From Spirosoma endbachense (lineage in GTDB: Bacteria; Bacteroidota; Bacteroidia; Cytophagales; Spirosomataceae): 64,000 nt of DNA. Location: the NCBI RefSeq assembly GCF_010233585.1, contig NZ_CP045997.1, positions 9,077,487 to 9,141,486 on the forward strand, read 5' to 3'. The position numbers and the translations under genes are program-made. Within the stretch, counting starts at the first letter, position 1. The number at the start of each line of letters is the position of its first letter. This document shows, one piece after another, positions 53,387 through 61,658 of the stretch. The notes beneath the pieces were generated by a model. That model searched no databases, was not told the origin of the DNA, and worked only from the letters and a program-made list of their open reading frames with translations.

Positions 53387-54478
53387 ATGGCAGACCAACG
53401 ACCCATAGACGACGCCCTGCTGGCTAAATTCCTGGCGGGCGAAACCGACCCCGGCGAGTCGGCGCGGGTGCAACAGTGGCTCGCCAGTCAGAACTCGGCT
53501 CCAATGGAGCCCAGCCAGGATGACTTTGCCCACTTTGAACGCATCTGGCAGGACGCCAAACCTGCCGACACCCGACCAATTGATACCGAATCCGCCTGGC
53601 AGTCGGTTCAGCGAAAAATGCGGCACTCGGACGCCGACGCCCAATCGGTTTCGCAGCCTGACCCGATCATCCAACCAATGCCTGTTCGGCGCGAAGAGCA
53701 GAACCTGGCGCAGGAAAGGGAGTCACAACGACGCCAGCCGATCTGGAATCAATCGATCTGGCGGGTAGCTGCCATGCTTTTGCTCACAGTTGGTGTGGGT
53801 TGGATGGCTTTTCGTTTTCTGAATCAAACCAAACCCGTCGAGCAGTTTCTGACTTTCTCGACAACCAATCGCCAGGCTGAACGAATTTTACCGGATGGGA
53901 CTAAAATTTTACTGAATCGACATTCGAGTCTCCGCTACCCAGCTACGTTCGATGATGACCATCGGGACGTAACGCTGACCGGCGAAGCTTTTTTTGACGT
54001 CATGCCGGATGCGCAGAGGCCCTTCCGAATCCAGGCCCGGCAGACGTCAGTGCAGGTGCTTGGCACATCGTTTAATGTCCGGGCCTATGACGCGAATGTG
54101 AGCGTTGCCGTTCGGACGGGGAAAGTACGATTTGCCAGTAAGCGAAAAGCCGTGTTGCTGACCAAAAATCAGCAGGCAACCTTTGAAGCCAAAGGGGATA
54201 CGATCCGCCGGTCGCTTCAGGTGCTTCCCAATGAATTTGCCTATAAAACGGGACAGCTGGTGTTCGATAATGAACCTTTGCGTGAGGTTGTGCAGACACT
54301 AAACCGGGTTTATGATGCCGATGTACGCCTTGGAAATCAGGTACTTGGTGATTGTCGGTTAACGACCCGCTTTACGAATGCGACCCTGGATGCTGTTGTG
54401 GTCATCACTGCCGAAACGCTGAAACTGAAGGTCAGGCATGTGGGTAAACAGGTGATTTTAGACGGAACCTGTCAGTAA
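53387..54478 (+). CDS. FecR-family anti-sigma factor
   Basis: Inner-membrane regulator of 363 residues. The cytoplasmic N-terminus (1-120; DDALLAKFLAGETDPGESARVQQWL) holds the sigma factor. One transmembrane helix is at about 124-146 (IWRVAAMLLLTVGVGWMAF). The periplasmic FecR domain (about 155-265) contains RILPDGTKILLNRHSSLRYPATF, VTLTGEAFFDVMPDAQRPFRIQ and VQVLGTSFNVRAY, and the DUF4974 domain (about 285-362) contains LVFDNEPLREVVQTLNRVYDADV. It would relay a signal from an STN domain, here present in the next gene product, to the sigma factor. Confidence 0.93.
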   Translation: MADQRPIDDALLAKFLAGETDPGESARVQQWLASQNSAPMEPSQDDFAHFERIWQDAKPADTRPIDTESAWQSVQRKMRHSDADAQSVSQPDPIIQPMPVRREEQNLAQERESQRRQPIWNQSIWRVAAMLLLTVGVGWMAFRFLNQTKPVEQFLTFSTTNRQAERILPDGTKILLNRHSSLRYPATFDDDHRDVTLTGEAFFDVMPDAQRPFRIQARQTSVQVLGTSFNVRAYDANVSVAVRTGKVRFASKRKAVLLTKNQQATFEAKGDTIRRSLQVLPNEFAYKTGQLVFDNEPLREVVQTLNRVYDADVRLGNQVLGDCRLTTRFTNATLDAVVVITAETLKLKVRHVGKQVILDGTCQ

Positions 54479-54479
54479 A

Positions 54480-54505
54480 TAGGGGTAACCGCCCGGTTGG
54501 CTGTC
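54480..54505 (+). promoter_or_regulatory. ECF-type promoter of the STN/repeat protein gene
   Basis: TAGGGG (54480-54485), 16 bases, TGTC (54502-54505), with TAACC after the first element and TT after the second. It lies directly after the fecR stop codon and 22 bp before the ATG at 54528. Because a start of transcription near 54512 would exclude the TTG at 54510, it supports the ATG at 54528. Confidence 0.7.
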
Positions 54506-54527
54506 TTGGTTGAAAATTACCACTAGA

Positions 54528-56450
54528 ATGGTTTCGCTGCGAATTTATAGTTTCCTGTTTTTCTTCTTTGCCGCTACCGGGCTACGGGCGCAGTCGACGC
54601 CCCCACTCGAGCGGTTAATTACGGTCGATATCCGAAATCAGCGCATCGAGGAGGCCCTTCGGCAGATCAGCAGCGCCGGACGTTTTGAGTTTTCCTACAA
54701 TCCGGCCCATGTCGATAAAAATACGCTGGTTACGGTTCGTCTAACGAATGTCCCCGTTCGGCAGGTATTGAATCAGGTATTTGCAACTACCATGACATAC
54801 AAAGCGCGCGGAAATCATATCATTTTGCTGCGGGCTGAACAAACGGAGTCGACACCTAAGAATCTACTGCTGGATGGCTACATTCTGGACGAGACGACTG
54901 GCGAACGGATTGGGCAGGCCAGTATTTTTGAGAAAACAACGCTTGCTTCTACCGTCAGTAATCCGTTTGGCTATTACCGCATTAAGCTCCCAACAGACCT
55001 GCCAATGATCAGGCTGGATGTACGAAAACAGGCTTATGTGGGAGAAACGGTGACGGTTAGAGGCAAGTTTACGCATACCATCAATGTCCGCCTGAAGCCG
55101 CTTCCCCAGAATATTCCGGTGCAGGCACAGGCCCTTCCGATCCGAATTACTGAAGATACAACACGATCGACCCCGTCATTGGGACTGGCTGCCGTTTCGG
55201 TGGAGCTACCAGCTGTTCCGGCAGACACAATGCCCAGGCAGGAGACGTTATCAATTCTCGACCGGGGACGGTTAGGCGTCATGAAGCTGTTGGTGTCGGC
55301 TCAACAGACAATTCACGATATTAACATGAACCGGGATACGCTTTATCGGGATTGGCAAATTTCGTTTTTACCCTATATCGGCACCAACCACCGGTTGAGT
55401 GGACGGATCATCAATCGGTTTTCGGTGAATGTATTAGCGGGCTATTCGTTTGGTGTTCAGGCTTTTGAGGTGGGGGGGCTACTGAACCTTGTTGGCGGAG
55501 ATGTGCATGGTTTTCAGGCCGCTGGCTGGGGTAACCTGGTTGGCAGGCAGGTCAATGGGGTTCAGGTAGGGGGCCTGTTTAATGTCAACGGCGGAGAGGT
55601 AAGTGGTTTGCAGGCCGCCGGAACGTTCAACATGAATCTGAAACAAGTGCAGGCTGTTCAGTTGGGTGGCCTGTTTAACATGAATTTGAAACAGGCGCAG
55701 GGGGTTCAGGTGGGTGGCTTATTTAATTTTACGCTGGGCGAACAACCCGGTGTAGCGCAAATAGGCGGTTTAATGAACATTGCTGGAAGTAAAATAAAAG
55801 GAGTTCAGCTGGCGGGTCTGGTCAACTATGCACATGGCGACCTCCGGGGCTGGCAGATCAGCGGTATTGTCAACCGGGCGCGAACCATAACGGGAGGGCA
55901 TCAAATAGGTTTGATAAACATTGCTGATTCTGCCGGAAATATACCAATTGGCCTGCTCAGCCATGTGCAAAAGGGCGGTTACCGACGGATCGAGGTCTCT
56001 TCGGATGAGGTTAATCTGTTCAACATCGCCTACCGAACTGGTGTTCGGCAATTTTATAACATTCTCTCGGCGGGCACCAGTTTCGAGCGGGTCGGTAGCC
56101 CCCGATTAAGTGCTGGCTATGGATTAGGTACTGCCTTTAACCTGTCGAAAAGAACGATGCTGGGCCTCGAAGGAACGGCGCACCACCTGTTCTACTTCCA
56201 GGGAAAGGATACGGGCTGGAACCAGCAAATCCGGTTCAGTACGCTAATCGAAACCCGGTTCAGCAAAAATATGTCGCTGGCATTTGGCCCATCTGTTAAC
56301 TGGTATTTCACCGATAATGAGACCAGTAAGCCGATTACGCAACCGGCCATCTCACTGTACGACAATCGCGTTTCTGATTTTGGCAGGACCTATAATTGGG
56401 GGTGGATTGGCTTTCAGGTCGGCCTGCGATTTGGAAATTCGAACGGTTAA
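54528..56450 (+). CDS. STN-domain protein with carboxypeptidase-like domain and surface-repeat (LA_2272-like) body
   Basis: Exported protein of 640 residues. Signal peptide (about 1-22). STN domain (about 28-105: VDIRNQRIEEALRQISSAGRFEFSYNP), the part that usually contacts FecR. Carboxypeptidase-like domain (about 112-200: LDGYILDETTGERIGQASIFEKTTLASTVSNPFGYYRIKL). From about 310 to 500 there are roughly ten repeats of 20-22 residues of the type GVQVGGLFN-x-x-x-x-x-V-x-G, like the LA_2272 surface-antigen repeat, then beta-rich strands to the C-terminus. No TonB plug or barrel is present. It lies behind fecR and has its own ECF-type promoter; it may be the sensor of this system. Confidence 0.8.
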   Translation: MVSLRIYSFLFFFFAATGLRAQSTPPLERLITVDIRNQRIEEALRQISSAGRFEFSYNPAHVDKNTLVTVRLTNVPVRQVLNQVFATTMTYKARGNHIILLRAEQTESTPKNLLLDGYILDETTGERIGQASIFEKTTLASTVSNPFGYYRIKLPTDLPMIRLDVRKQAYVGETVTVRGKFTHTINVRLKPLPQNIPVQAQALPIRITEDTTRSTPSLGLAAVSVELPAVPADTMPRQETLSILDRGRLGVMKLLVSAQQTIHDINMNRDTLYRDWQISFLPYIGTNHRLSGRIINRFSVNVLAGYSFGVQAFEVGGLLNLVGGDVHGFQAAGWGNLVGRQVNGVQVGGLFNVNGGEVSGLQAAGTFNMNLKQVQAVQLGGLFNMNLKQAQGVQVGGLFNFTLGEQPGVAQIGGLMNIAGSKIKGVQLAGLVNYAHGDLRGWQISGIVNRARTITGGHQIGLINIADSAGNIPIGLLSHVQKGGYRRIEVSSDEVNLFNIAYRTGVRQFYNILSAGTSFERVGSPRLSAGYGLGTAFNLSKRTMLGLEGTAHHLFYFQGKDTGWNQQIRFSTLIETRFSKNMSLAFGPSVNWYFTDNETSKPITQPAISLYDNRVSDFGRTYNWGWIGFQVGLRFGNSNG

Positions 56451-56526
56451 CGCCGTTTCGTGTCCTCGCCGATGGACGCCAAATCCATGCCGTAAGTCAG
56501 CCGGGAAAAATATTTTAGACTATGCA

Positions 56527-56552
56527 TAGGGGTAACCCTTAATGAGGTTGTC
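56527..56552 (+). promoter_or_regulatory. ECF-type promoter of the GIN-domain lipoprotein gene
   Basis: TAGGGG (56527-56532), 16 bases, TGTC (56549-56552), with TAACC after the first element as in the other two plus-strand copies. The ATG of the next gene is 101 bp downstream, so the leader is longer than in the other three cases. Confidence 0.65.
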
Positions 56553-56653
56553 ATGATCAGGAAGACGGGTAGTTTGTTCGCTAAATCCTTTCCAGGGAAC
56601 GGTTTAGCCCACAATATGGACTCGCTTCTACTTGAACAACAATCATTAAGATC

Positions 56654-57370
56654 ATGAAGCGTACTACATTTTTTCAGCTAATCTGTACTGCATTATTACT
56701 CACTGGATTAAGCTCCTGCGGCTGGCGCCGTGAGGATATTGGGCCGTTTCAGGGCGATCAGCAAACATTCGAACTGGCCAACTTCGACCGACTCGACATG
56801 GGCAGTGCCTTTACCATTACGGTTCAGCCGGGCAGTGCCTTTCGGATTCTGGCAGAAGGCGACCGTCGGAATTTAGACGACCTCGATGTGTATACCCGAA
56901 ACGGTACCTTGTATGCGCGGTATCGCAATTCGCGGAATCGGCAGTACGAAACGTCTTTTACCATTACCATGCCGACCTTGCGGGGCGTTTCGTTTTCGGG
57001 AGCCAGTCAATCGTCTATCGCCGGGTTTACGAATCTGAACGAACTGGATATTGAACTCTCGGGAGCGTCGAAGGGGCAGTTTGCCGTGCAGGCTAAGCAA
57101 ACGAATCTGACTTTGTCGGGGGCATCGAATCTGCAACTGAGTGGATTAGGAGCGGCACTCGGAGCCGATCTGTCGGGGGCGTCGACCTTGCAGGCGTTTG
57201 CCTATCCCGTAAACGACGCCAATCTGGATTTATCCGGAGCCAGCAAAGCGAACATTAGTGTTTCCAGTTCGCTGGATATCGATGCCAGTGGTGCCAGCAA
57301 CGTTCGCTATCGGGGAGCTCCTTCGGTAAAGCAGCGTCTGAGCGGCTCCAGTTCGGTGCAAACGGATTAA
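56654..57370 (+). CDS. Head GIN domain (DUF2807) lipoprotein
   Basis: Lipoprotein of 238 residues with lipobox LSSC (Cys22). The DUF2807 'head GIN' domain (about 40-235) forms a right-handed beta-helix-like stack with repeated turns of SGAS: FSGASQSSIAG, LSGASKGQFAV, LSGASNLQLSG, LSGASTLQAFA, LSGASKANISV, ASGASNVRYRG. These proteins are exposed on the envelope and are thought to bind or adhere, without a defined reaction. An ECF-type promoter upstream links it to the sigma/FecR system encoded just before. Confidence 0.85.
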   Translation: MKRTTFFQLICTALLLTGLSSCGWRREDIGPFQGDQQTFELANFDRLDMGSAFTITVQPGSAFRILAEGDRRNLDDLDVYTRNGTLYARYRNSRNRQYETSFTITMPTLRGVSFSGASQSSIAGFTNLNELDIELSGASKGQFAVQAKQTNLTLSGASNLQLSGLGAALGADLSGASTLQAFAYPVNDANLDLSGASKANISVSSSLDIDASGASNVRYRGAPSVKQRLSGSSSVQTD

Positions 57371-57385
57371 TTCGGTCACAGATTG

Positions 57386-57425
57386 AATTCGTGGTGTCCG
57401 ATTTGAGATCGTGACACCACGAATT
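57386..57425. terminator. Bidirectional hairpin between GIN and AGE genes
   Basis: AATTCGTGGTGTC (57386-57398) pairs with GACACCACGAATT (57413-57425), 13 perfect pairs; the loop has a 4-bp inner stem (CGAT/ATCG). It lies between the convergent genes ending at 57370 and 57433, a position fitting a shared terminator, with AT-rich flanks rather than strong T-runs. Confidence 0.6.
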
Positions 57426-57432
57426 TATTGAT

Positions 57433-58716
57433 CTAAAGCGCAACATGTTGACCCGCCATAAGAACATCCAGTCTCCTGATCGACTGCACCATTGCCCGTA
57501 CGGTATGGTAATTGATTTTCCAGGAATGGCTCATGTGGGTCCAGATCGGAACACCCTGCCGGGTCATCAGCGGCCACCACTCGCCAACCGGATGGTTGAC
57601 CATTTTATCCAGAACAAACCGATGGACGTTTTCGTAGGCTTTCCAGTAGCGCTCGTCGCCGAAAATCCGGTACGCATCTAAAAATCCAATCAGCACCTCG
57701 GCCTGTTGCCAGAACTCTTTTTCCCGATCATAGACTTCGCCCGAGTGTGATCCTTCGACGAAAACACCGCCAAACTCCCAGTCGACACCATGATCGACGG
57801 CATGCGAAAAGGCTTTCAATAACTGATCGCGATAGGTCTCAATGGGTATTTCCAGAACGGCAATGGCATGGAGTAGTAGCCAGGCAAACTCGGCATTATG
57901 ACCATAGCTGGTGTTGTCTTCGGCTTCCCGTTTGACACCATCTTCCGTGAAGCGGTCCCAGCCCCAGATCACATCAAATTTTATCTGAGGGGCCACCTCC
58001 CAGTTTGCCCAGAACTGAGGCACGCCTGTCCCATAAACCGGATGCATGATTTTATGAACCAACAGCTCAATAACTTCCAGCAATTTCCGCCGATGGATGG
58101 GCTGCTTCGTGCATTCATAGAGCGTCGTATAGGCCTCCATCAGGTGCATATGCGCATCGAGCGTTTTGCGGTCGCCACCGGCCGAACCGGGCCCTTTGAG
58201 CGTCCACTCGCGGTCGAACATCTCAAAATAGCCGCCGTATGTTGTATCGGACGCATATTTCTGTAGCAGATCGAATACATGCCGGGCGTATTTAACTCCG
58301 CGCGGATCACCGGTAGCCAGTGTATATTCGCTCAGGCAATAAATGGCGAAACTTTGCCCGTAAACGATTTTCTGATCGTTTATAACGTCCCCTTTCCGGT
58401 TGGTCATCCAGTAAAAACCGCCATATTCTTCGTCCCATAACTGGCTTAGCAGGTAATCGACACCGTGGCGGGCCAGCTCTGCCAGAGTTCCGTACCCGTA
58501 GCCAGCCCGATGGGCCGACGCATAGGTATAGATGGAGCGCGTTTGGGCAATGAGCGATTTCTCATCCTCGCCTGAATCATGACCGTACTGATCAAAGTGA
58601 GTAATGAACCCACCATTTTCGTCGTCCACGGTTCGGCTTATCCAGAAAGGAAGTAATTCTTCGGTCAGATGGAGATGAAGTTCCTGAAGATGCTGATGGA
58701 AGGTATCTTTAGTCAT
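57433..58716 (-). CDS. AGE-family epimerase/isomerase
   Basis: (alpha/alpha)6-barrel sugar 2-epimerase or isomerase of 427 residues, related to cellobiose 2-epimerase and N-acylglucosamine 2-epimerase. The ATG at 58716 is preferred (MTKDTFHQHLQELHLHLTEELLPFW); the frame extends to 58848 but would overlap the kinase gene by 140 bp. Family segments seen are DDENGGFITHFDQYG, EKSLIAQTRSIYTYASAHR, YGGFYWMTNR, LDAHMHLMEAYTTLYE, SYGHNAEFAWLL and KEFWQQAEVLIGFLDAY, the last with catalytic-type residues. The gene starts inside the 3' end of the PfkB gene, so both are coupled. Confidence 0.88.
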   Translation of the reverse strand: MTKDTFHQHLQELHLHLTEELLPFWISRTVDDENGGFITHFDQYGHDSGEDEKSLIAQTRSIYTYASAHRAGYGYGTLAELARHGVDYLLSQLWDEEYGGFYWMTNRKGDVINDQKIVYGQSFAIYCLSEYTLATGDPRGVKYARHVFDLLQKYASDTTYGGYFEMFDREWTLKGPGSAGGDRKTLDAHMHLMEAYTTLYECTKQPIHRRKLLEVIELLVHKIMHPVYGTGVPQFWANWEVAPQIKFDVIWGWDRFTEDGVKREAEDNTSYGHNAEFAWLLLHAIAVLEIPIETYRDQLLKAFSHAVDHGVDWEFGGVFVEGSHSGEVYDREKEFWQQAEVLIGFLDAYRIFGDERYWKAYENVHRFVLDKMVNHPVGEWWPLMTRQGVPIWTHMSHSWKINYHTVRAMVQSIRRLDVLMAGQHVAL

Positions 58717-59722
58717 CGGAATAGTGGGATTGATGTAAGGCAAGGATTTCGGAGAGGCTGGCCGTTCCGGTCTGATTGCATTTCTGAACAGTAACAGCGG
58801 CTGCCAGATTCGCGAGTTTAAGGGCGTGCGCAGGTACTGCTTCAGCACCCAGGCAGGCAGCCCAGGTGGCTACAACGGTGTCGCCTGCGCCAACGGTGTC
58901 TAAGGGACCCGTCAGGTTCAGGCCGTCGATTGCCTGAATTTCTGCCTGATCGATGTAGAGAATACCCGACTGTCCACGGGTAATCAGCAAAGGACCGCCA
59001 CTGCGCTCCCGAAAGGCATTCCCGTGCCGAATGCACCAGTCAACGTCCGGATGATCGGGATGATCGATGTCCAGAAAACGGGCTAGTTCGGCGGTGTTCA
59101 CTTTCAGTGTGGCACCGAAAACCTGCGTTCCTACTGTGCGCATATCGGCAACAAACCGAACAGAAGGGAAACGGGCGATCAGCTCATTGATCTGGTACAT
59201 ACGCTCTTCCGTCAACAGGGGATTGGCAAACTGTTGATTGATGATGAGTACGTCAAGCATGGGGAGGGCTTGCTCCAGCCCGATCATCAGTGAACTGAAA
59301 AAGGCGTCATAGACTCGATTGTTGATGCCAAAATCGATCCGGTTAGCTTCTTGCCCATTCAAATTCGGCTTGGTATATAGGCACGTATCCCAGTTTTCGG
59401 AGGGCATATGCAGCAGGTCAGTATTCACACCCAGCGAATGAAACAGGTGCAGCATTTCCCGCCCGAATAAATCATTGCCAATACAGCCGATAACCTGTAC
59501 GTTTGCTACACCCAGTGCGACCAGATTTTGAACAACATTGCCCGCAGCACCCAGTGAAGCTCTGGGTTGACTTCCCCAGAAAACCTCTAATCCTGTTTCC
59601 AGTGACTGTTCGCCGGTTTTGGTTTGAAGGTCGAAATACAGATCTACAGCAAAGTCGCCAATGACGCCCACGTTTATGTCTGCAAACTGTTGGAAAAGAG
59701 CGTTTATTTGGGAGCTTATCAT
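58709..59722 (-). CDS. PfkB-family carbohydrate kinase (HldE/RfaE kinase-domain-like)
   Basis: Sugar kinase of 337 residues. The first PfkB motif region reads SLGAAGNVVQNLVALG, the substrate/phosphate region MLDVLIINQQFANPLL, and the ATP-site motif DTVGAGDTVVATWAACLGAEA supplies the catalytic Asp. LLITRGQSGILYI precedes it. The overall pattern (ADMRTVGTQVFGATLKVNTAELARFL) is nearest to heptose-kinase-type HldE N-terminal domains, but substrate cannot be assigned. It overlaps the AGE epimerase gene by 8 bp. Divergent to it, 235 bp away, is the D-apionate-lactonase-like gene. Confidence 0.85.
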   Translation of the reverse strand: MISSQINALFQQFADINVGVIGDFAVDLYFDLQTKTGEQSLETGLEVFWGSQPRASLGAAGNVVQNLVALGVANVQVIGCIGNDLFGREMLHLFHSLGVNTDLLHMPSENWDTCLYTKPNLNGQEANRIDFGINNRVYDAFFSSLMIGLEQALPMLDVLIINQQFANPLLTEERMYQINELIARFPSVRFVADMRTVGTQVFGATLKVNTAELARFLDIDHPDHPDVDWCIRHGNAFRERSGGPLLITRGQSGILYIDQAEIQAIDGLNLTGPLDTVGAGDTVVATWAACLGAEAVPAHALKLANLAAAVTVQKCNQTGTASLSEILALHQSHYSDD

Positions 59723-59957
59723 CCGGCTAACGGCGTGTTTAGGATTCGGGGGTAGTGTTTTTTCATAAAGTATAGCAAGATAGTTATTGCGATAGTGTGC
59801 TACATCCTGAATGCGTTCAGTTTGGTTAAAAAGGATTTGACATTGCGTTTATAACTGATATACGATCCATCGATTTCCGGGAATTACTGATATTTTGCCG
59901 CCCAATAGTTAACTCAGGACGTTTTTTTCCTTGATAGAAGTAAATTGACTTAGCCCT

Positions 59958-61484
59958 ATGCCCCATTTTTTACAGGCCGGTCCAATGCAGGTTCGCTATG
60001 AGAACGGTTTTTTACGGTATATGACAATTGGCGATTCGGAAATCCTTCGCATGATTTACGTAGCCATCCGCGACCGAAACTGGCAAACAACAACGCTGGT
60101 AATTCTGAACGAAACAATCGAACAAAGCCCGGATTCATTTCGGGTTAACTATGATTGGGAAACCAACGATCTGGGGATTCAGATGACAGGACACGTTGCT
60201 ATTCAAGGCAATACAGATGGCGTTATTACCGTCGATTTCTACGGGAAAGCCGTAAATGACTTTCAAAAGAATCGGATCGGTCTTTGTGTCCTGCATCCGG
60301 CCCACGACGTTTTGGGGCAATCCGCCGAGGTTACCAGCCCGGATGGAAGCCTGCTCATGGGCCACTTCCCGACGTTCATTAGCCCAAACCAGCCTTTTCT
60401 TGCTATGAAGACGTTTCGCTGGCAATCCGCTTCAGGCTCGGTCTGGCAACTGGATTTTTCGGGCGATGTGTTCGAGATGGAAGATCAGCGAAACTGGACC
60501 GATGCGTCTTTTAAAACCTACTCAACGCCCGTTGCCTTACCGTTCCCGGTAGCGGTTTCTGTGGGCGATGAGTTTCGGCAGCAGGTAATTTTTGGCCAGA
60601 CCAAACAGAGCTTTTCGGGAGAACCGTCGGAACCAGAATCCCGAAAATGGGCTGCCGCACTAGATTCAGCAAAACCCACCCGACCGCAATTTGGCGTAGG
60701 GCAGCGAACGGGCGGACCGGCACTCACTGCCACCGAAGCCAATCTATTAAAACCGCTAAATCTGTCGCATTTACGAACCGATGTGTTTTTCAGTCTACCG
60801 GATTGGTCGCGGCTTTTAAGCGACGCCATTGCTGATGCTGAACTACTGGAAGTGCCACTTGAACTGGCCGTATTTTTTGGTGAAGAGCCACTGACTGAAC
60901 TCCACTTATTGCAGACCGTTTTACGGGAACAAAACGCCGAAGTGGGCTCAATACTGCTATTTGAGGCAGCTACGCTGACAACGTCAGATGAATTGCTAAA
61001 AACGGTCGTACCAGAGTTACGGACAGAATGGGCTGGCCTGGCAATTGGGGGCGGAACCGATGATCATTTTGCCGGGCTGAATCGTAATCACTTCAACACG
61101 GATTGGGTTGATTTTGTGACCTATTCGGTTTGCCCACAGGCACATGCAACCGATGAACTGACCATTACGGAGAACATTGCTGGTCTGTTGCCAACGGTAC
61201 TAACGGCCCGGCAGTTCGGTGGTGGTAAGCCAATTCATATTTCTCCGGTTGCGTTTAAACCCCGCAATATTACCGTCGCTAATGTGGCCGACGAGCGCCA
61301 GACAAATGTGGCCGACCCTCGCCAGGCTACCGAATTCGGTGCCGAATGGACCCGTCAGAGTTTGACCGCATTAGCTGACGCCGGTGTTGCATCAATCACC
61401 TGTTACCAGTCGCATGGGCCAGGCGGTTTGGTAAACGGCGACACGGTTTATCCGGTTTATGATGCAGTCGGCAGTCTTCAGTAG
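59958..61484 (+). CDS. D-apionate-lactonase-like protein
   Basis: Cytoplasmic protein of 508 residues. Its N-terminal half matches what is known of D-apionate lactonase (ApnL): VRYENGFLRYMTIGDSEILRMIYVAIRDRNW, KNRIGLCVLHPAHDVLGQ, and FEMEDQRNWTDASFKTYST. The second half (about 230-508) looks like a TIM-barrel of the same family (LSHLRTDVFFSLPDW, ISPVAFKPRN). ApnL works in apiose breakdown; here neighbours are a PfkB kinase and an AGE epimerase, so a branched-sugar pathway is plausible but not proven. The stop codon lies inside a period-7 repeat element. Confidence 0.6.
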   Translation: MPHFLQAGPMQVRYENGFLRYMTIGDSEILRMIYVAIRDRNWQTTTLVILNETIEQSPDSFRVNYDWETNDLGIQMTGHVAIQGNTDGVITVDFYGKAVNDFQKNRIGLCVLHPAHDVLGQSAEVTSPDGSLLMGHFPTFISPNQPFLAMKTFRWQSASGSVWQLDFSGDVFEMEDQRNWTDASFKTYSTPVALPFPVAVSVGDEFRQQVIFGQTKQSFSGEPSEPESRKWAAALDSAKPTRPQFGVGQRTGGPALTATEANLLKPLNLSHLRTDVFFSLPDWSRLLSDAIADAELLEVPLELAVFFGEEPLTELHLLQTVLREQNAEVGSILLFEAATLTTSDELLKTVVPELRTEWAGLAIGGGTDDHFAGLNRNHFNTDWVDFVTYSVCPQAHATDELTITENIAGLLPTVLTARQFGGGKPIHISPVAFKPRNITVANVADERQTNVADPRQATEFGAEWTRQSLTALADAGVASITCYQSHGPGGLVNGDTVYPVYDAVGSLQ

Positions 61485-61561
61485 GCAGTGGACAGTCTTC
61501 AATAGGCAGTGAGTTATCGCTTACTGCTTACTGCCTATTGAAGACTGCCCACTGCCTACTG
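61465..61561. repeat. Period-7 inverted repeat element (H4), stop codon inside
   Basis: CAGTNNN recurs at exactly 7-bp steps from 61465 (61465, 61472, 61479, 61486, 61493, 61500 as CAAT, 61507). A mirror set of NNNACTG heptads runs at 61520-61561. Segment 61479-61513 pairs with 61527-61561 over 35 bp with two mismatches, loop of 13 nt. The TAG stop (61482-61484) of the upstream gene is inside the first arm. Confidence 0.85.
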
Positions 61562-61658
61562 AAAGCGGTACATCTTCCGACAGTTCAGCCTGTATTTCCG
61601 ACGGTTGAGTCACTGTTTGCTTTTGCATCAGAGCCATCAGGAATATATTTACTAACGA

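Noticed and set aside
54510..54527. TTG at 54510 as start of the STN/repeat gene
   Set aside because: It would fall at or before the transcription start predicted from the ECF-type promoter; the ATG at 54528 begins a clean signal peptide.
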